Of a stretch of 64,000 nucleotides of DNA, positions 1 to 8,059 are shown piece after piece. Position numbers and translations under genes: made by a program. Origin of the DNA: Vulgatibacter incomptus_A (GTDB taxonomy: Bacteria; Myxococcota; Myxococcia; Myxococcales; Vulgatibacteraceae); NCBI GenBank assembly GCA_040391605.1, contig JBEBXK010000003.1, positions 62,001-126,000 on the forward strand, given 5' to 3'. The first letter of the stretch is position 1; every line of letters begins with the position of its first letter. A model generated the notes under the pieces. The model was not told the origin of the DNA. It made no database searches and was given only the letters and a program-made list of their open reading frames with translations.

Positions 1-237
1 GAGGCGACCTCCCACGAAGGTGGATCGAGCCACCTCCCGGAGGACGAGAACGGCTCCCTGATCCTCCCCGGCAAGACCCTGGCCCAGATCGAGAGGGAGG
101 CCGTGCTCAAGGCGCTGCGCCGCCACAAAGGCAACCGCCGCGCCGCCGCCCGGGAGCTCGATCTCGCCCGCTCCACCATGCAGGCCCGGGCCAAGGAGCT
201 CGGCGTGCCGCCTCCCGCCGCCTTCGAACCCGACTGA
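1..237 (+). CDS. C-terminal end of an NtrC/Fis-family transcriptional regulator (partial, 5' end outside window)
   Basis: An open frame runs from base 1 to TGA at 235-237 and encodes 78 residues. The last 50 residues form a Fis-type helix-turn-helix (LAQIEREAVLKALRRHKGN, then RRAAARELDLARSTMQ), the DNA-binding domain that ends sigma-54-dependent activators of the NtrC class. The preceding linker is acidic and Ser-rich. The AAA+ and receiver domains would lie upstream of the window, so it is inference that they exist. A stand-alone Fis-like protein is the alternative. The gene converges with the lipoprotein gene on the other strand, with only 23 bases between the two stops. Confidence 0.8.
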   Translation, partial: EATSHEGGSSHLPEDENGSLILPGKTLAQIEREAVLKALRRHKGNRRAAARELDLARSTMQARAKELGVPPPAAFEPD

Positions 238-260
238 CCTGCCACGGTGATTATCGTCGG

Positions 261-917
261 TCAGAACCGGACCGAGGCGTCGTGGAGGACGGCGATCTTC
301 AGGCTGCCCATGATCGCGCTCACGTCCCGGGCCACCGAGTGGGGGGCGCTGGTGGGCCAGGTTCCCAGGAGCACGTAGAGCCGGCCATCGGTGCTGGTGA
401 TGCCCACCCTGCCCTGGATCGACGAGCCCATGGTGAAGGCGAAGGCGGAGCCGCTGCGGGTGGGCTCGGGCACCGTGGTGGTGAAGCCGGGCTTGGTCCG
501 AAGCCCAACCGCTAGCCGCTCGGCGAACTCCTGGGCCGGCGCCACCTCCGGCGCGATCTGCACCACCACCTGGGCGCCGGTCTCGGTGTGGAGCACCACC
601 ACCGGCACGACGATCCCCTCGGGCGCCTCATGCCCAGGCGAGAACCGCCATGCCTCCCCATCCGGCCGCACGATCTCGAAGCCGAGCTCGCGATCCACGA
701 AGCGGGTACCCGCGAAGGCCTCGCCTCCCGCGCCGGGCTCCCCCGCCTCCCACGGTGCCTCCACGGCGGCCTCCCCCGGCGGCGCCGAGTCCCCAGCCTC
801 GTCCACCGCAGGCCCTGCTGCCACCTCATCCCGAGGCGCCGCCTCCAGCGAGGGCCGCGACGAAGCGCACCCCGCCAGCAGAGCCACTGCCCACAAGCCG
901 GCCCACCCGCGTCTCAT
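261..917 (-). CDS. Putative lipoprotein of unknown function
   Basis: This 218-residue protein starts with MRRGWAGLWAVALLAGCASS, a signal peptide with a clear lipobox (LLAGC), so it is probably a lipid-anchored envelope protein. The open frame could start 27 codons earlier, but the ATG at 917 is preceded by GGGAGG about six bases away and puts the signal peptide at the N-terminus. Residues 20-65 are a low-complexity Ala/Glu/Pro/Gly linker. The folded part (about 65-215) opens with a 'FVDRELGFEIVRP' type segment like that of proteins that test surface-exposed beta structure, but I do not recognise a family. It lies downstream of proS on the same strand with a gap of 268 bases. Confidence 0.75.
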   Translation of the reverse strand: MRRGWAGLWAVALLAGCASSRPSLEAAPRDEVAAGPAVDEAGDSAPPGEAAVEAPWEAGEPGAGGEAFAGTRFVDRELGFEIVRPDGEAWRFSPGHEAPEGIVVPVVVLHTETGAQVVVQIAPEVAPAQEFAERLAVGLRTKPGFTTTVPEPTRSGSAFAFTMGSSIQGRVGITSTDGRLYVLLGTWPTSAPHSVARDVSAIMGSLKIAVLHDASVRF

Positions 918-1185
918 CACCCACCCTCCCCGACGAGCCCGCGGCAGCCTCCCCGCCTCCCCCTCGACGCTCCAAGCTTCGGCACTCCCTTCGCCCACGG
1001 GCAGGGGCCGATCCTCGAGAGGGGCGCCCTCCGGCCCCCCACGGACCGAGGAGCTCCAGACGATCCGCCGCCTGGATCATCGCCGCAGGGTGTAGGCGCA
1101 GTGGACTTCGACGCCCCGCGGCGGCGCGAAGCCTCTACCTTCGAGCGGTGGGGACCTCGATCCGCCGGGAGCGGATGCGATCCGT

Positions 1186-2922
1186 TCAGCCTCTGGGCTC
1201 GATGGCCTCGGGCATGAGGGCGGCGATCTCGGCGCGGAGCTTCTCCGCCACCTCCCCAAGCGGGACGAGCTCGACGTCGCCGCCGCTGCGGGCCTTCCAC
1301 TCCACCTTCCCCTCGGCGAGGGCCTTCTTGCCCACGGCGATCCGCAGCGGGAGCCCGATCAGATCGGCGTCCTTGAACTTCACGCCGGGGCGCTCGTCCC
1401 GATCGTCGAAGAGGACCTCGACGCCCGCGGCCTTCAGCTCGACGTAGAGGGACTCCGCCGCCTCCACCACCGCCGGATCGTTCATCTGCAGCGCCACCAA
1501 CGCCACCTGGTAGGGCGCGATGGACATGGGCCAGACGATGCCGTTCGCGTCGTGGTGGAGCTCGATGGCCGCCGCCATGATCCGCTCGACGCCGATGCCG
1601 TAGGAGCCCATGACGATGGGCGTGGCCTTGCCGTCGGCGCCAAGGACCGAGGCGCCCATCGACTCCGAGTAGCGGGTGCCCAGCTTGAAGATGTGGCCGA
1701 CCTCGAGGCCCTTCCAAACCTCGATGGCGCCGGGGCAGCGGGGGCAGCCCTCCTCCTCCTGCACCGTGCGCAGATCCACGAGCTTGCCGTGGGCGAGATC
1801 CCGATCGACGTCGACCCCCTTCACGTGGTGATCGTCCTCGTTGGCGCCGGTGACCATGTCGCGGCGTCCGACGAGGCTCAGGTCCACGTAGAGCTCCTTG
1901 CCCTGGGTGCCCACGCCCCCCAGCGATCCGGGGCTCGCCCCGAGGAGCGGCACGATCTCGTCCGCACGGGCGGGCCGGACCTCCTGTGCGCCGGTGGCGG
2001 TCTGGAGCTTGGCCTCGTTCAGCTCCTGATCCCCGCGCACCACCGCGATCACCGGCCTCTCGTCGGCGATGTAGACCAGAGTCTTGAGCTGGCGCTTCGC
2101 CTCCACGTGATAGGGCGGCTGCTCGAGATCGTCGATGGTCCGCACCCCCGGCGTCGGGAACTTCTCCGGCGCCGGCAGCCCCTCGCCGTCGGCGATCAGC
2201 CCGACCCGGCTCTCGGCCTTCTCCACGTTGGCGGCGTAATCACACGAAGGGCAGAAGGCGATGTTGTCCTCGCCGGCGTCGGTCTTCACCATGAACTCGG
2301 TGGACTGGCTCCCGCCCATGGCTCCAGAGTGCGCGTCCACCGCTGCGAAGGAGAGACCACACCGAGAGTAGATCCGATGGTAGGCGACCCGATGCTTCTC
2401 GAAGGCCTCGTCCAGGCCGGCCGCGTCCACGTCGAAGGAGTAGGAGTCCTTCATGGTGAACTGCCGCACCCGCAGCAGCCCCGACTTCGGCCGGGGCTCG
2501 TCGCGGAACTTGGTCTGGATCTGATACCAGATCTGGGGCAACTCTCTGTATGATCGAATCTCACTCTTGGCGATGTGGGTGAAGACCTCCTCGTGGGTCA
2601 TGCCCAGGCAGTAGTCGCCGCCCCTGCGATCCTGGAGGCGGAACATGTTGTCGCCCATCACGTCCCAACGCCCCGACTCCTTCCAGATCTCCGCCGGATG
2701 GAGGGCGGGGAGGAAGAACTCCTGCCCGCCGATCGAGTCCATCTCGTCGCGGACGATCCGCTCCACCTTCTGCAGCGAGCGCTGGGCCAGCGGCAGATAG
2801 GAGTAGATCCCCGCGCCGAGTTGGCGGATGAAGCCCGCCCGCAGCAGGAGCTGGTGCGAGACCACCTGGGCGTCGGCGGGTACTTCTTTGAGGGTCGGGA
2901 TGAAGGCTCTGGAGAGTCGCAT
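1186..2922 (-). CDS. proS: Prolyl-tRNA synthetase (bacterial type, with editing domain)
   Basis: ProRS charges tRNA-Pro with proline in the cytoplasm. The 578-residue length matches the bacterial form that carries an insertion (editing) domain between class II motifs 2 and 3. Visible are the N-terminal MRLSRAFIPTLKEVP, motif 2 around FRDEPRPKSGLLRVRQF followed by MKDSYSFD, the insertion domain at about residues 220-400, motif 3 GSYGIGVERIMAA, and the C-terminal anticodon-binding domain ending near residue 570. The ATG at 2922 is preceded by a modest GAGAG. It follows ispG by 76 bases on the same strand and is probably cotranscribed with it. Confidence 0.97.
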   Translation of the reverse strand: MRLSRAFIPTLKEVPADAQVVSHQLLLRAGFIRQLGAGIYSYLPLAQRSLQKVERIVRDEMDSIGGQEFFLPALHPAEIWKESGRWDVMGDNMFRLQDRRGGDYCLGMTHEEVFTHIAKSEIRSYRELPQIWYQIQTKFRDEPRPKSGLLRVRQFTMKDSYSFDVDAAGLDEAFEKHRVAYHRIYSRCGLSFAAVDAHSGAMGGSQSTEFMVKTDAGEDNIAFCPSCDYAANVEKAESRVGLIADGEGLPAPEKFPTPGVRTIDDLEQPPYHVEAKRQLKTLVYIADERPVIAVVRGDQELNEAKLQTATGAQEVRPARADEIVPLLGASPGSLGGVGTQGKELYVDLSLVGRRDMVTGANEDDHHVKGVDVDRDLAHGKLVDLRTVQEEEGCPRCPGAIEVWKGLEVGHIFKLGTRYSESMGASVLGADGKATPIVMGSYGIGVERIMAAAIELHHDANGIVWPMSIAPYQVALVALQMNDPAVVEAAESLYVELKAAGVEVLFDDRDERPGVKFKDADLIGLPLRIAVGKKALAEGKVEWKARSGGDVELVPLGEVAEKLRAEIAALMPEAIEPRG

Positions 2923-2998
2923 GATTCTCTCGATCGATCGCCCGCGGCGGCAAGAGCGGTCGCGGGTCTCATGGTGGAAGGAACGGCGTAGAAAGCGA

Positions 2999-4144
2999 TC
3001 AGCCGGGCTCGACGCCGTCTTCGCTGATGATGGGGAGCTTGGAGGATCTCTCGGCGGCGAAGTTCTTCACCTCCTCCACCAACGCGCTCTCGAGCTGATC
3101 GGCGGGCATCCGCCGGAGGATCTGCCCCTTTTTGAAGAGGAGGCCGACGTTGTTGTGTCCATAGGCCACACCGATATCCGCCTCGCGGGCCTCGCCGGGG
3201 CCGTTCACCTCGCAGCCCATCACCGCCACGTGGACCTCCTCGTCGATCCCCTCCAACGCCTCCTCGATCCGGCGGGTGGCGGAGATCATGTCCACCGAAC
3301 AGCGCCCACAGGTCGGGCAGGAGACCAGGGTCATGCCGCCGTCGCGGAGGGCCAGCGACTTCAAGAGCTGGATCCCCACCTTCACCTCGTCGGCGGGGTC
3401 TGCCGTGAGGGAGACGCGGATCGTGTCGCCGATCCCCTCGGCGAGGAGGATGCCGATCCCCGCGGCGCTCTTCACCGATCCCTGCAGGAGGGTGCCCGCC
3501 TCGGTGACACCCAGGTGCAGGGCGTAGTCGAAGGTCGTCGCAGCCAGGCGGTAGGCCCGCACCATCGTCGGCACGTCGGAGGCCTTGAGCGAGACCTTGA
3601 TGTCGAAGAAGTCCTCCTCCTCGAGCATGCGGATGTGGCGCACGGCGCTCTCGACCATGGCCTCCGGCGCCGGATAGCCGTAGCGATCCAGCAGCTCCTT
3701 CTCGAGGGAGCCGCCGTTGACGCCGATGCGGATCGGAATCCCCCGCTCCTTCGCCGCCCGCGCCACCTCCCGCACCCGCTTCTGTCCCCCGATGTTCCCG
3801 GGGTTCACCCGCACCCCTGCGACCCCTGCCTCGATGGCCCGCAGGGCGAGGTGGTAGTTGAAGTGGATGTCTGCGATCACGGGGATCGTCACCGCCTTGG
3901 CGATGGACCCCAGGTTGTCGGCGGCGGCGTCGTCCGGCACCGCCACCCGCACGGCGTCGCAGCCGGCGGCCTGGAGGAGCCGGCATTGATCGATGGTGGC
4001 CTGCTTGTCGCGAGTGTCCGTGGTCGTCATCGACTGCACCGACACCGGCGCGTCACCGCCGACGAAGATCTTTCCCAGACGGATCTTCCGGCTGGCTCGT
4101 CGCCCGGAGAGGGGCTTGCTGCTCTCGCTCCCTACGCCGCTCAT
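2999..4144 (-). CDS. ispG: 4-hydroxy-3-methylbut-2-en-1-yl diphosphate synthase (GcpE)
   Basis: IspG is the [4Fe-4S] enzyme that makes HMBPP in the MEP isoprenoid pathway. The N-terminal TIM-barrel carries PVSVQSMTTTDT and a HFNYHLALRAIEAG segment. The C-terminal ferredoxin-like part carries the cluster cysteines in SCPTCGRC and MGCEVNGPGEA. I chose ATG 4144 over the upstream TTG at 4165 because AGGAAGG sits five bases before it; the extra seven codons would overlap the T-tract of a terminator. The protein is then 381 residues, normal for the two-domain form. Another MEP gene, dxr, is in the same window. Confidence 0.96.
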   Translation of the reverse strand: MSGVGSESSKPLSGRRASRKIRLGKIFVGGDAPVSVQSMTTTDTRDKQATIDQCRLLQAAGCDAVRVAVPDDAAADNLGSIAKAVTIPVIADIHFNYHLALRAIEAGVAGVRVNPGNIGGQKRVREVARAAKERGIPIRIGVNGGSLEKELLDRYGYPAPEAMVESAVRHIRMLEEEDFFDIKVSLKASDVPTMVRAYRLAATTFDYALHLGVTEAGTLLQGSVKSAAGIGILLAEGIGDTIRVSLTADPADEVKVGIQLLKSLALRDGGMTLVSCPTCGRCSVDMISATRRIEEALEGIDEEVHVAVMGCEVNGPGEAREADIGVAYGHNNVGLLFKKGQILRRMPADQLESALVEEVKNFAAERSSKLPIISEDGVEPG

Positions 4145-4163
4145 ATCTGCCTTCCTCACGATC

Positions 4164-4196
4164 AAAAAAGAGCCGGCACATTCGCTGTGCCGGCTC
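4164..4196 (-). terminator. Intrinsic terminator immediately before the ispG ribosome-binding site
   Basis: On the minus strand, a perfect 11-bp stem (GAGCCGGCACA pairing with TGTGCCGGCTC, 4186-4196 and 4170-4180) with a five-base loop is followed directly by six T residues (4164-4169). This is a textbook intrinsic terminator. It lies 120 bases downstream of the SurA_N-DsbA gene and could end that transcript. Its T-tract stops only about eight bases from the ispG Shine-Dalgarno sequence. Confidence 0.88.
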
Positions 4197-4316
4197 CCTT
4201 CTAACAGGATCTCTCCCGAAGGATCGCGCCCTTCGAGCCCGCAACGGGATCTCCCCTGCGAGGAGCGGGGGCGATCGCTTCCACCCGCGCGCTCACGCGA
4301 GAGGGCCGCCCCGAAC

Positions 4317-5423
4317 TCAGTTGCCGGCGGTCTCGGTGGCAGGCGCGACGCCGGCCTTCACCAGTTCCGCGTCGATCACCTTCTTGAACTCATCGAAGGG
4401 GAGCGCGCCGGAGAGCATGGTGCCGTTGATGAAGAACGCCGGGGTACCGCTGACCCCCGCCTCCTGCCCGGCCTCCATATTCGCCTTCACGGTGTCCGCC
4501 ATCCTGCCCTCGTCGAGGCAGGCGTCGAACTTCGCGCTATCCACCCCGGCGTCCTTGGCGTAGCCCTTGAGCGAGTCGACGTCGAGGGCCTTCTGGTTCT
4601 CGAACATCTTGTCGTGGAGCGCCCAGAACTTGCCCTGCTCGTGGGCGCATTGCCCGGCCTCGGCCGCCTTCTGCGCGTTGGCGTGGAAGGGGAGCGGGTA
4701 GTCGCGGAAGACCACGCGGACCTTCCCCTGGTAGGCGGCCTCGACCTGGGCGAGCGCTTCATTCGCCCGGCTGCAGAAGGGGCACTCGAAGTCCGAGAAC
4801 TCCACGATGGTCACCGGCGCGTTGGCCGGGCCGCGGCTGGGGCCGATGGCCTCCACGTGGACGGGGGGCGCCACCGGCTCGGCCAGGGTCACCTCCACCT
4901 TTGCCTCCTCCTTCAGCTGGCCGAGGTAGTCCATCACGGCGGTCTGCTGGCGCTGCGCCATCAGGTACTCGCCCATCCGATCCTTGATCTCCTCGATCGG
5001 AGGCAGGCCCGGCCGACCCATCTGCGTGGCCTGATGATTCTGCGCCGCGTAGAACGCCTGGATCTCCTCGTCGGTGACGGGGGTGATCTTGGCCTCCACC
5101 TCGGCCTTCAGCACGTCCTCCTCGGAGATGCCGCGCCTAGCGGCCTCGGCCTCCATGAGCTGCTTGGCGATCATCCCCTCGAGGGACTGTTGCCGCAGCT
5201 CGTGCTTCTTCTCGCGGTACTGCTTGTCGAGGTTTCCGAGATCGCCCTTGATGGATTTATCGAGCTCACCGAGGGTGATTCGGGTCTCGCCTACGGTGGC
5301 GACGACGGTGCCGGGATCCTCGCCGTTCGTTCGGGCGGCTGCCGTCCCGGCGGCGGTCGAGGTGTTGCTGCAGCCGACTGCGGCGAGGAGCGCCACGGCC
5401 AGGGGTATGAGCACGCGATTCAT
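4317..5423 (-). CDS. SurA_N/DsbA-like fusion lipoprotein (thiol-disulfide oxidoreductase)
   Basis: The 368-residue product begins with a signal peptide ending in the lipobox-like AAVGC. Residues of about 35-180 resemble the SurA/PpiC N-terminal chaperone region (VATVGETRITLGELD, long helices, EEEI-type connectors) without a following parvulin domain. Residues of about 190-355 are a DsbA-like thioredoxin fold with active site CPFC in FSDFECPFCSRAN and the cis-proline loop SGTPAFFING. It probably forms or isomerises disulfides in envelope clients. The start at 5423 has GGAG a few bases upstream and places the signal peptide first; an ATG 30 codons earlier is unlikely. Confidence 0.88.
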   Translation of the reverse strand: MNRVLIPLAVALLAAVGCSNTSTAAGTAAARTNGEDPGTVVATVGETRITLGELDKSIKGDLGNLDKQYREKKHELRQQSLEGMIAKQLMEAEAARRGISEEDVLKAEVEAKITPVTDEEIQAFYAAQNHQATQMGRPGLPPIEEIKDRMGEYLMAQRQQTAVMDYLGQLKEEAKVEVTLAEPVAPPVHVEAIGPSRGPANAPVTIVEFSDFECPFCSRANEALAQVEAAYQGKVRVVFRDYPLPFHANAQKAAEAGQCAHEQGKFWALHDKMFENQKALDVDSLKGYAKDAGVDSAKFDACLDEGRMADTVKANMEAGQEAGVSGTPAFFINGTMLSGALPFDEFKKVIDAELVKAGVAPATETAGN

Positions 5424-5463
5424 TGGGGTCTCCGGCGGGCGAGCTGGCGCCCGGAAAGCGGTG

Positions 5464-5492
5464 AATCTCGTCGTTAACGGGTAGAGGGTCAA
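5464..5492 (-). promoter_or_regulatory. Candidate sigma-70 promoter for the SurA_N-DsbA lipoprotein
   Basis: Reading the minus strand, TTGACC (5487-5492) is separated by 17 bases from GAGATT (5464-5469). The -35 is good, while the -10 has a mismatch at its first base. It would give a leader of about 35 bases before the ATG at 5423. Confidence 0.4.
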
Positions 5493-5555
5493 GGGAAATG
5501 CCCGACGTCTCAAAGGGTCGGGCAGTCTGCGCCCGAACGAGGTAGATTCGCCTCC

Positions 5556-6569
5556 ATGTCACAGCCTACCTCTTCCCAGAGCGAGCGGCCGGCCAAGGCC
5601 CGAATCCTCTCCGGCGTCCAGCCCTCCGGCGTCCTCCACCTCGGCAACTATTTCGGTGCGATTCAGCAACACATTCAGTTACAGGACGAGTTCCCCGACG
5701 AGGCATATTACTTCATCGCCAACTACCACGCCCTCACCACCATCCACGACGGCGAGACCTTACGCGGGCTGACCCGCGACGTTGCCCTGGATTACCTGGC
5801 CCTGGGGCTCGATCCGGAGAAGGCCACCTTCTTCCGGCAGAGCGACGTCCCCGAGGTCCATGAGCTCGCCTGGATGCTCGCCAGCGTGACCCCCGTCAGC
5901 CTCCTGGAGAAGGGGGTCTCCTACAAGGACAAGGTCGCGAAGGGGATCCCGGCGTCGTCGGGGCTCCTCACCTATCCGGTGCTCATGGCGGCAGACATCC
6001 TGATCCACCGCGCCACCCTGGTGCCCGTCGGGGAGGATCAGGTCCAGCACGTGGAGTTCGCCAGGGATATGGCGGGCTTCTTCAACAACGCCTACGCTGG
6101 CGGAGAGACGCTGCTGATCCTGCCCACCGCCCGCTTCTCGCAAGGTCGCAAGGTCCCGGGCCTCGACGGGCAGAAGATGTCCAAGAGCTACGGCAACGCC
6201 ATCGGGATCTTCGACGAGGGCAACGTCCTCAAGAAGAAGGTGATGGCGATCAAGACGACGTCCATCCCGCTGGGCCAGCCCCTCGATCCGGAGAACGACA
6301 CCATCTTCACCCTCTTCCGCCTGGTCGCCTCCCCCGCCGACGTCGCCGCGCTGGAGGCGAGCTACCGCTCGGGCGCCATCGGCTTCGGCCACGCCAAGAA
6401 GGAGCTCCTCTCCCAGCTCGAGTCCCACTTTGCCGAGGCCCGCGCCCGCCGCAAGGAGCTCGAGCGCGATCCCGCCAAGGTGGAGGCCGTGCTCCTGGCC
6501 GGCGCCGAGCGGGCGCGGAAGCACGCCCGCAAGGTGCTCGATGACTGCCGCCACGCCGTGGGCTTGTAG
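5556..6569 (+). CDS. trpS: Tryptophanyl-tRNA synthetase
   Basis: TrpRS is a class I aminoacyl-tRNA synthetase that charges tRNA-Trp. The 337-residue protein shows the Rossmann-fold start ILSGVQPSGVLHLGNYFGA, with HLGN as the HIGH signature, and the second signature KMSKS in GQKMSKSYGNAI. The sequence PVGEDQVQHVEFARD between them is also typical. The length fits the family (about 330-340). It is divergent from the lipoprotein gene on the other strand, with 132 bases between the starts, so each probably has its own promoter. Confidence 0.97.
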   Translation: MSQPTSSQSERPAKARILSGVQPSGVLHLGNYFGAIQQHIQLQDEFPDEAYYFIANYHALTTIHDGETLRGLTRDVALDYLALGLDPEKATFFRQSDVPEVHELAWMLASVTPVSLLEKGVSYKDKVAKGIPASSGLLTYPVLMAADILIHRATLVPVGEDQVQHVEFARDMAGFFNNAYAGGETLLILPTARFSQGRKVPGLDGQKMSKSYGNAIGIFDEGNVLKKKVMAIKTTSIPLGQPLDPENDTIFTLFRLVASPADVAALEASYRSGAIGFGHAKKELLSQLESHFAEARARRKELERDPAKVEAVLLAGAERARKHARKVLDDCRHAVGL

Positions 6570-6758
6570 AAGAGGCCGCGGCTCACTGGCGGATCGAGGG
6601 CCGCGATCGTCCTTCCTCCGCCTTCGCGGGTCTACGATCGCGCGAGGGCGCGGCCCTTCGCCTCTGCGCCGCCCGGCAGCCCGCCCCGTGCGGGGCCCGT
6701 CCTCCGATGGTTAGCGTTTTCGTGACTCTCCACGAGAACCTGCGCTTCGGAGGATGCC

Positions 6759-7712
6759 ATGCAGGCAAGCGACGTCTGGCCCGATCTCCCCTTCCCCGCC
6801 TGGAAGGCCACCTACGAGACCTTGCTCCGCTACACGCAGATCGTGGGCAAGGTCCAGCTCGAGCTCACACCAAGGGTGAACCATTGGTGGAACGTCGCCT
6901 TCCACGTGGACGCGCGGGGGCTCCGCACCGGCCTCATGCCCTACGACCGCGGCTTCTTCGAAGTGGCCTTCGACTTCCTCGACCACCAGCTCATCTTCCG
7001 GACCAGCGCCGGTCAGCGCCGGGCCCTCTCCCTCGTTCCAAGAGCGGTGGCCGACTTCGAGCGGGAGGTCTTCGCCATCCTGGAGTCTCTGGGGATCGAG
7101 GTGGCCATCTACCAGACGCCCTCCGAGCAGCCCGAGCCCATCGTGCCCTTCCCCGAGGACTTCGAACACGCCTCCTACGACGGCGACGCCGCGCAGAAGT
7201 TCTGGCGGATCCTGCTCCAGAGCCAGGCGGTCTTCGAGGAGTTCCGCGCCCGCTTCGTCGGCAAGGGCAGCCCGATCCTCTTCTATTGGGGTAGCTTCGA
7301 CCTGGCGGTGACCCGCTTCTCGGGCCGCTCCGCGCCCCCTCGCCCAGACGCCGACGTCATCATCCGCGAGTCATTCTTCCAGGAAGAGAGCAGCGCCGGC
7401 CTCTGGCCGGGCAACGACGAGCTCGGTGAACCTGCGTTCTACAGCTACACCCTCCCGTCGCCCGCCGGCTTCGAGACCGCCAAGGTCCAGCCGTCCGCCG
7501 CCTACTTCCACCAGGGCCTGGGCGAGTTCATCCTCCCCTACGGAGCCGTCCGCTCCGCCCCCTATCCGCGCGAGACCCTCCTCGCCTTCCTGCAGAGCAC
7601 CTACGAAGCAGCCGCCCGCCTCGCGGCCTGGGACCGCAGCTTCCTAGAGCGTTCCCCCTCCTTCGAACAGGCCACCCCAACAGCCGAAGAAACGGCCCCC
7701 TTACCCCACTGA
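6759..7712 (+). CDS. DUF5996-like protein of unknown function
   Basis: The 317-residue protein opens with WPDLPFPAWKATYETL, LRYTQIVGKVQLELTP and NHWWNVAFHVDARGL, the pattern I associate with the DUF5996 family of cytosolic proteins. There is no signal peptide or membrane segment. A second conserved block is ILFYWGSFDLAVTRFSGR, followed by a C-terminal region with FHQGLGEFILPYGAVR. No function is known to me for the family. ATG 6759 is preceded by GGAGG (ggaggatgcc... reading gcgctt cggaggatgc), a good ribosome-binding site. The gene stands alone and converges with lpxC across a repeat-rich spacer. Confidence 0.75.
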   Translation: MQASDVWPDLPFPAWKATYETLLRYTQIVGKVQLELTPRVNHWWNVAFHVDARGLRTGLMPYDRGFFEVAFDFLDHQLIFRTSAGQRRALSLVPRAVADFEREVFAILESLGIEVAIYQTPSEQPEPIVPFPEDFEHASYDGDAAQKFWRILLQSQAVFEEFRARFVGKGSPILFYWGSFDLAVTRFSGRSAPPRPDADVIIRESFFQEESSAGLWPGNDELGEPAFYSYTLPSPAGFETAKVQPSAAYFHQGLGEFILPYGAVRSAPYPRETLLAFLQSTYEAAARLAAWDRSFLERSPSFEQATPTAEETAPLPH

Positions 7713-7773
7713 GACCCCTTCGACACACTAGGGCCTTCAGAAATCGTAGCGAGCGCCCCGGATGCGAGGGCGT

Positions 7774-7873
7774 CGAGCCGGAGGCGAGCGACGCGAAAGG
7801 GGGCGCTCTCACGCGGAGCGTGAGATGAAGGAATCGCTCCCGCCCTGCGGGGGCGATTCCTTCACTGGCTCAG
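7774..7873 (-). repeat. Hairpin intergenic repeat, copy 1 (minus orientation)
   Basis: In the spacer between the DUF5996-like gene and lpxC. The core is a 17-bp stem with one wobble pair (GAAGGAATCGC at 7827-7837 with GCGATTCCTTC at 7853-7863, then CCCGC/GCGGG inside, loop CCT). Flanking sequence (CGAGCC...GGCGAGCGA) matches the reverse complement of the tail found in the other copies at 30.9, 45.8 and 45.9 kb. It lies head to head with copy 2. Confidence 0.75.
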
Positions 7874-7893
7874 AGCACCGAAGCGGAGCGCAC

Positions 7894-7996
7894 CAGGGCC
7901 TGTGAGAGAATCAACTCCGCGCGAGGCGGAATCGATTCTCTCACTCGCGCTGCGCGCAAAGGGCCCTCTAGCGCTCGCTCGCCCCGGGCTCGCAGG
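7894..7996 (+). repeat. Hairpin intergenic repeat, copy 2 (plus orientation)
   Basis: It starts with the GGCCTGTGA hallmark, then an 11-bp perfect stem GTGAGAGAATC (7902-7912) / GATTCTCTCAC (7934-7944), then the family tail CGCGCTGCGCGC...CTAGCGCTCGCTCGCC...GGCTCGCAG. With copy 1 it forms an inverted pair that fills the 347-bp spacer between two convergent genes. Confidence 0.78.
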
Positions 7997-8059
7997 TGCG
8001 TGAGCATCGGAGCGCAGATCCAACGACGCAGGCGGGTGCGCAGTAGATTTCTGGAGGCC

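Noticed and set aside
2999..4165. Upstream TTG start for ispG at 4165
   Set aside because: It overlaps the T-tract of a terminator and has no ribosome-binding site, whereas ATG 4144 has AGGAAGG at the right distance.
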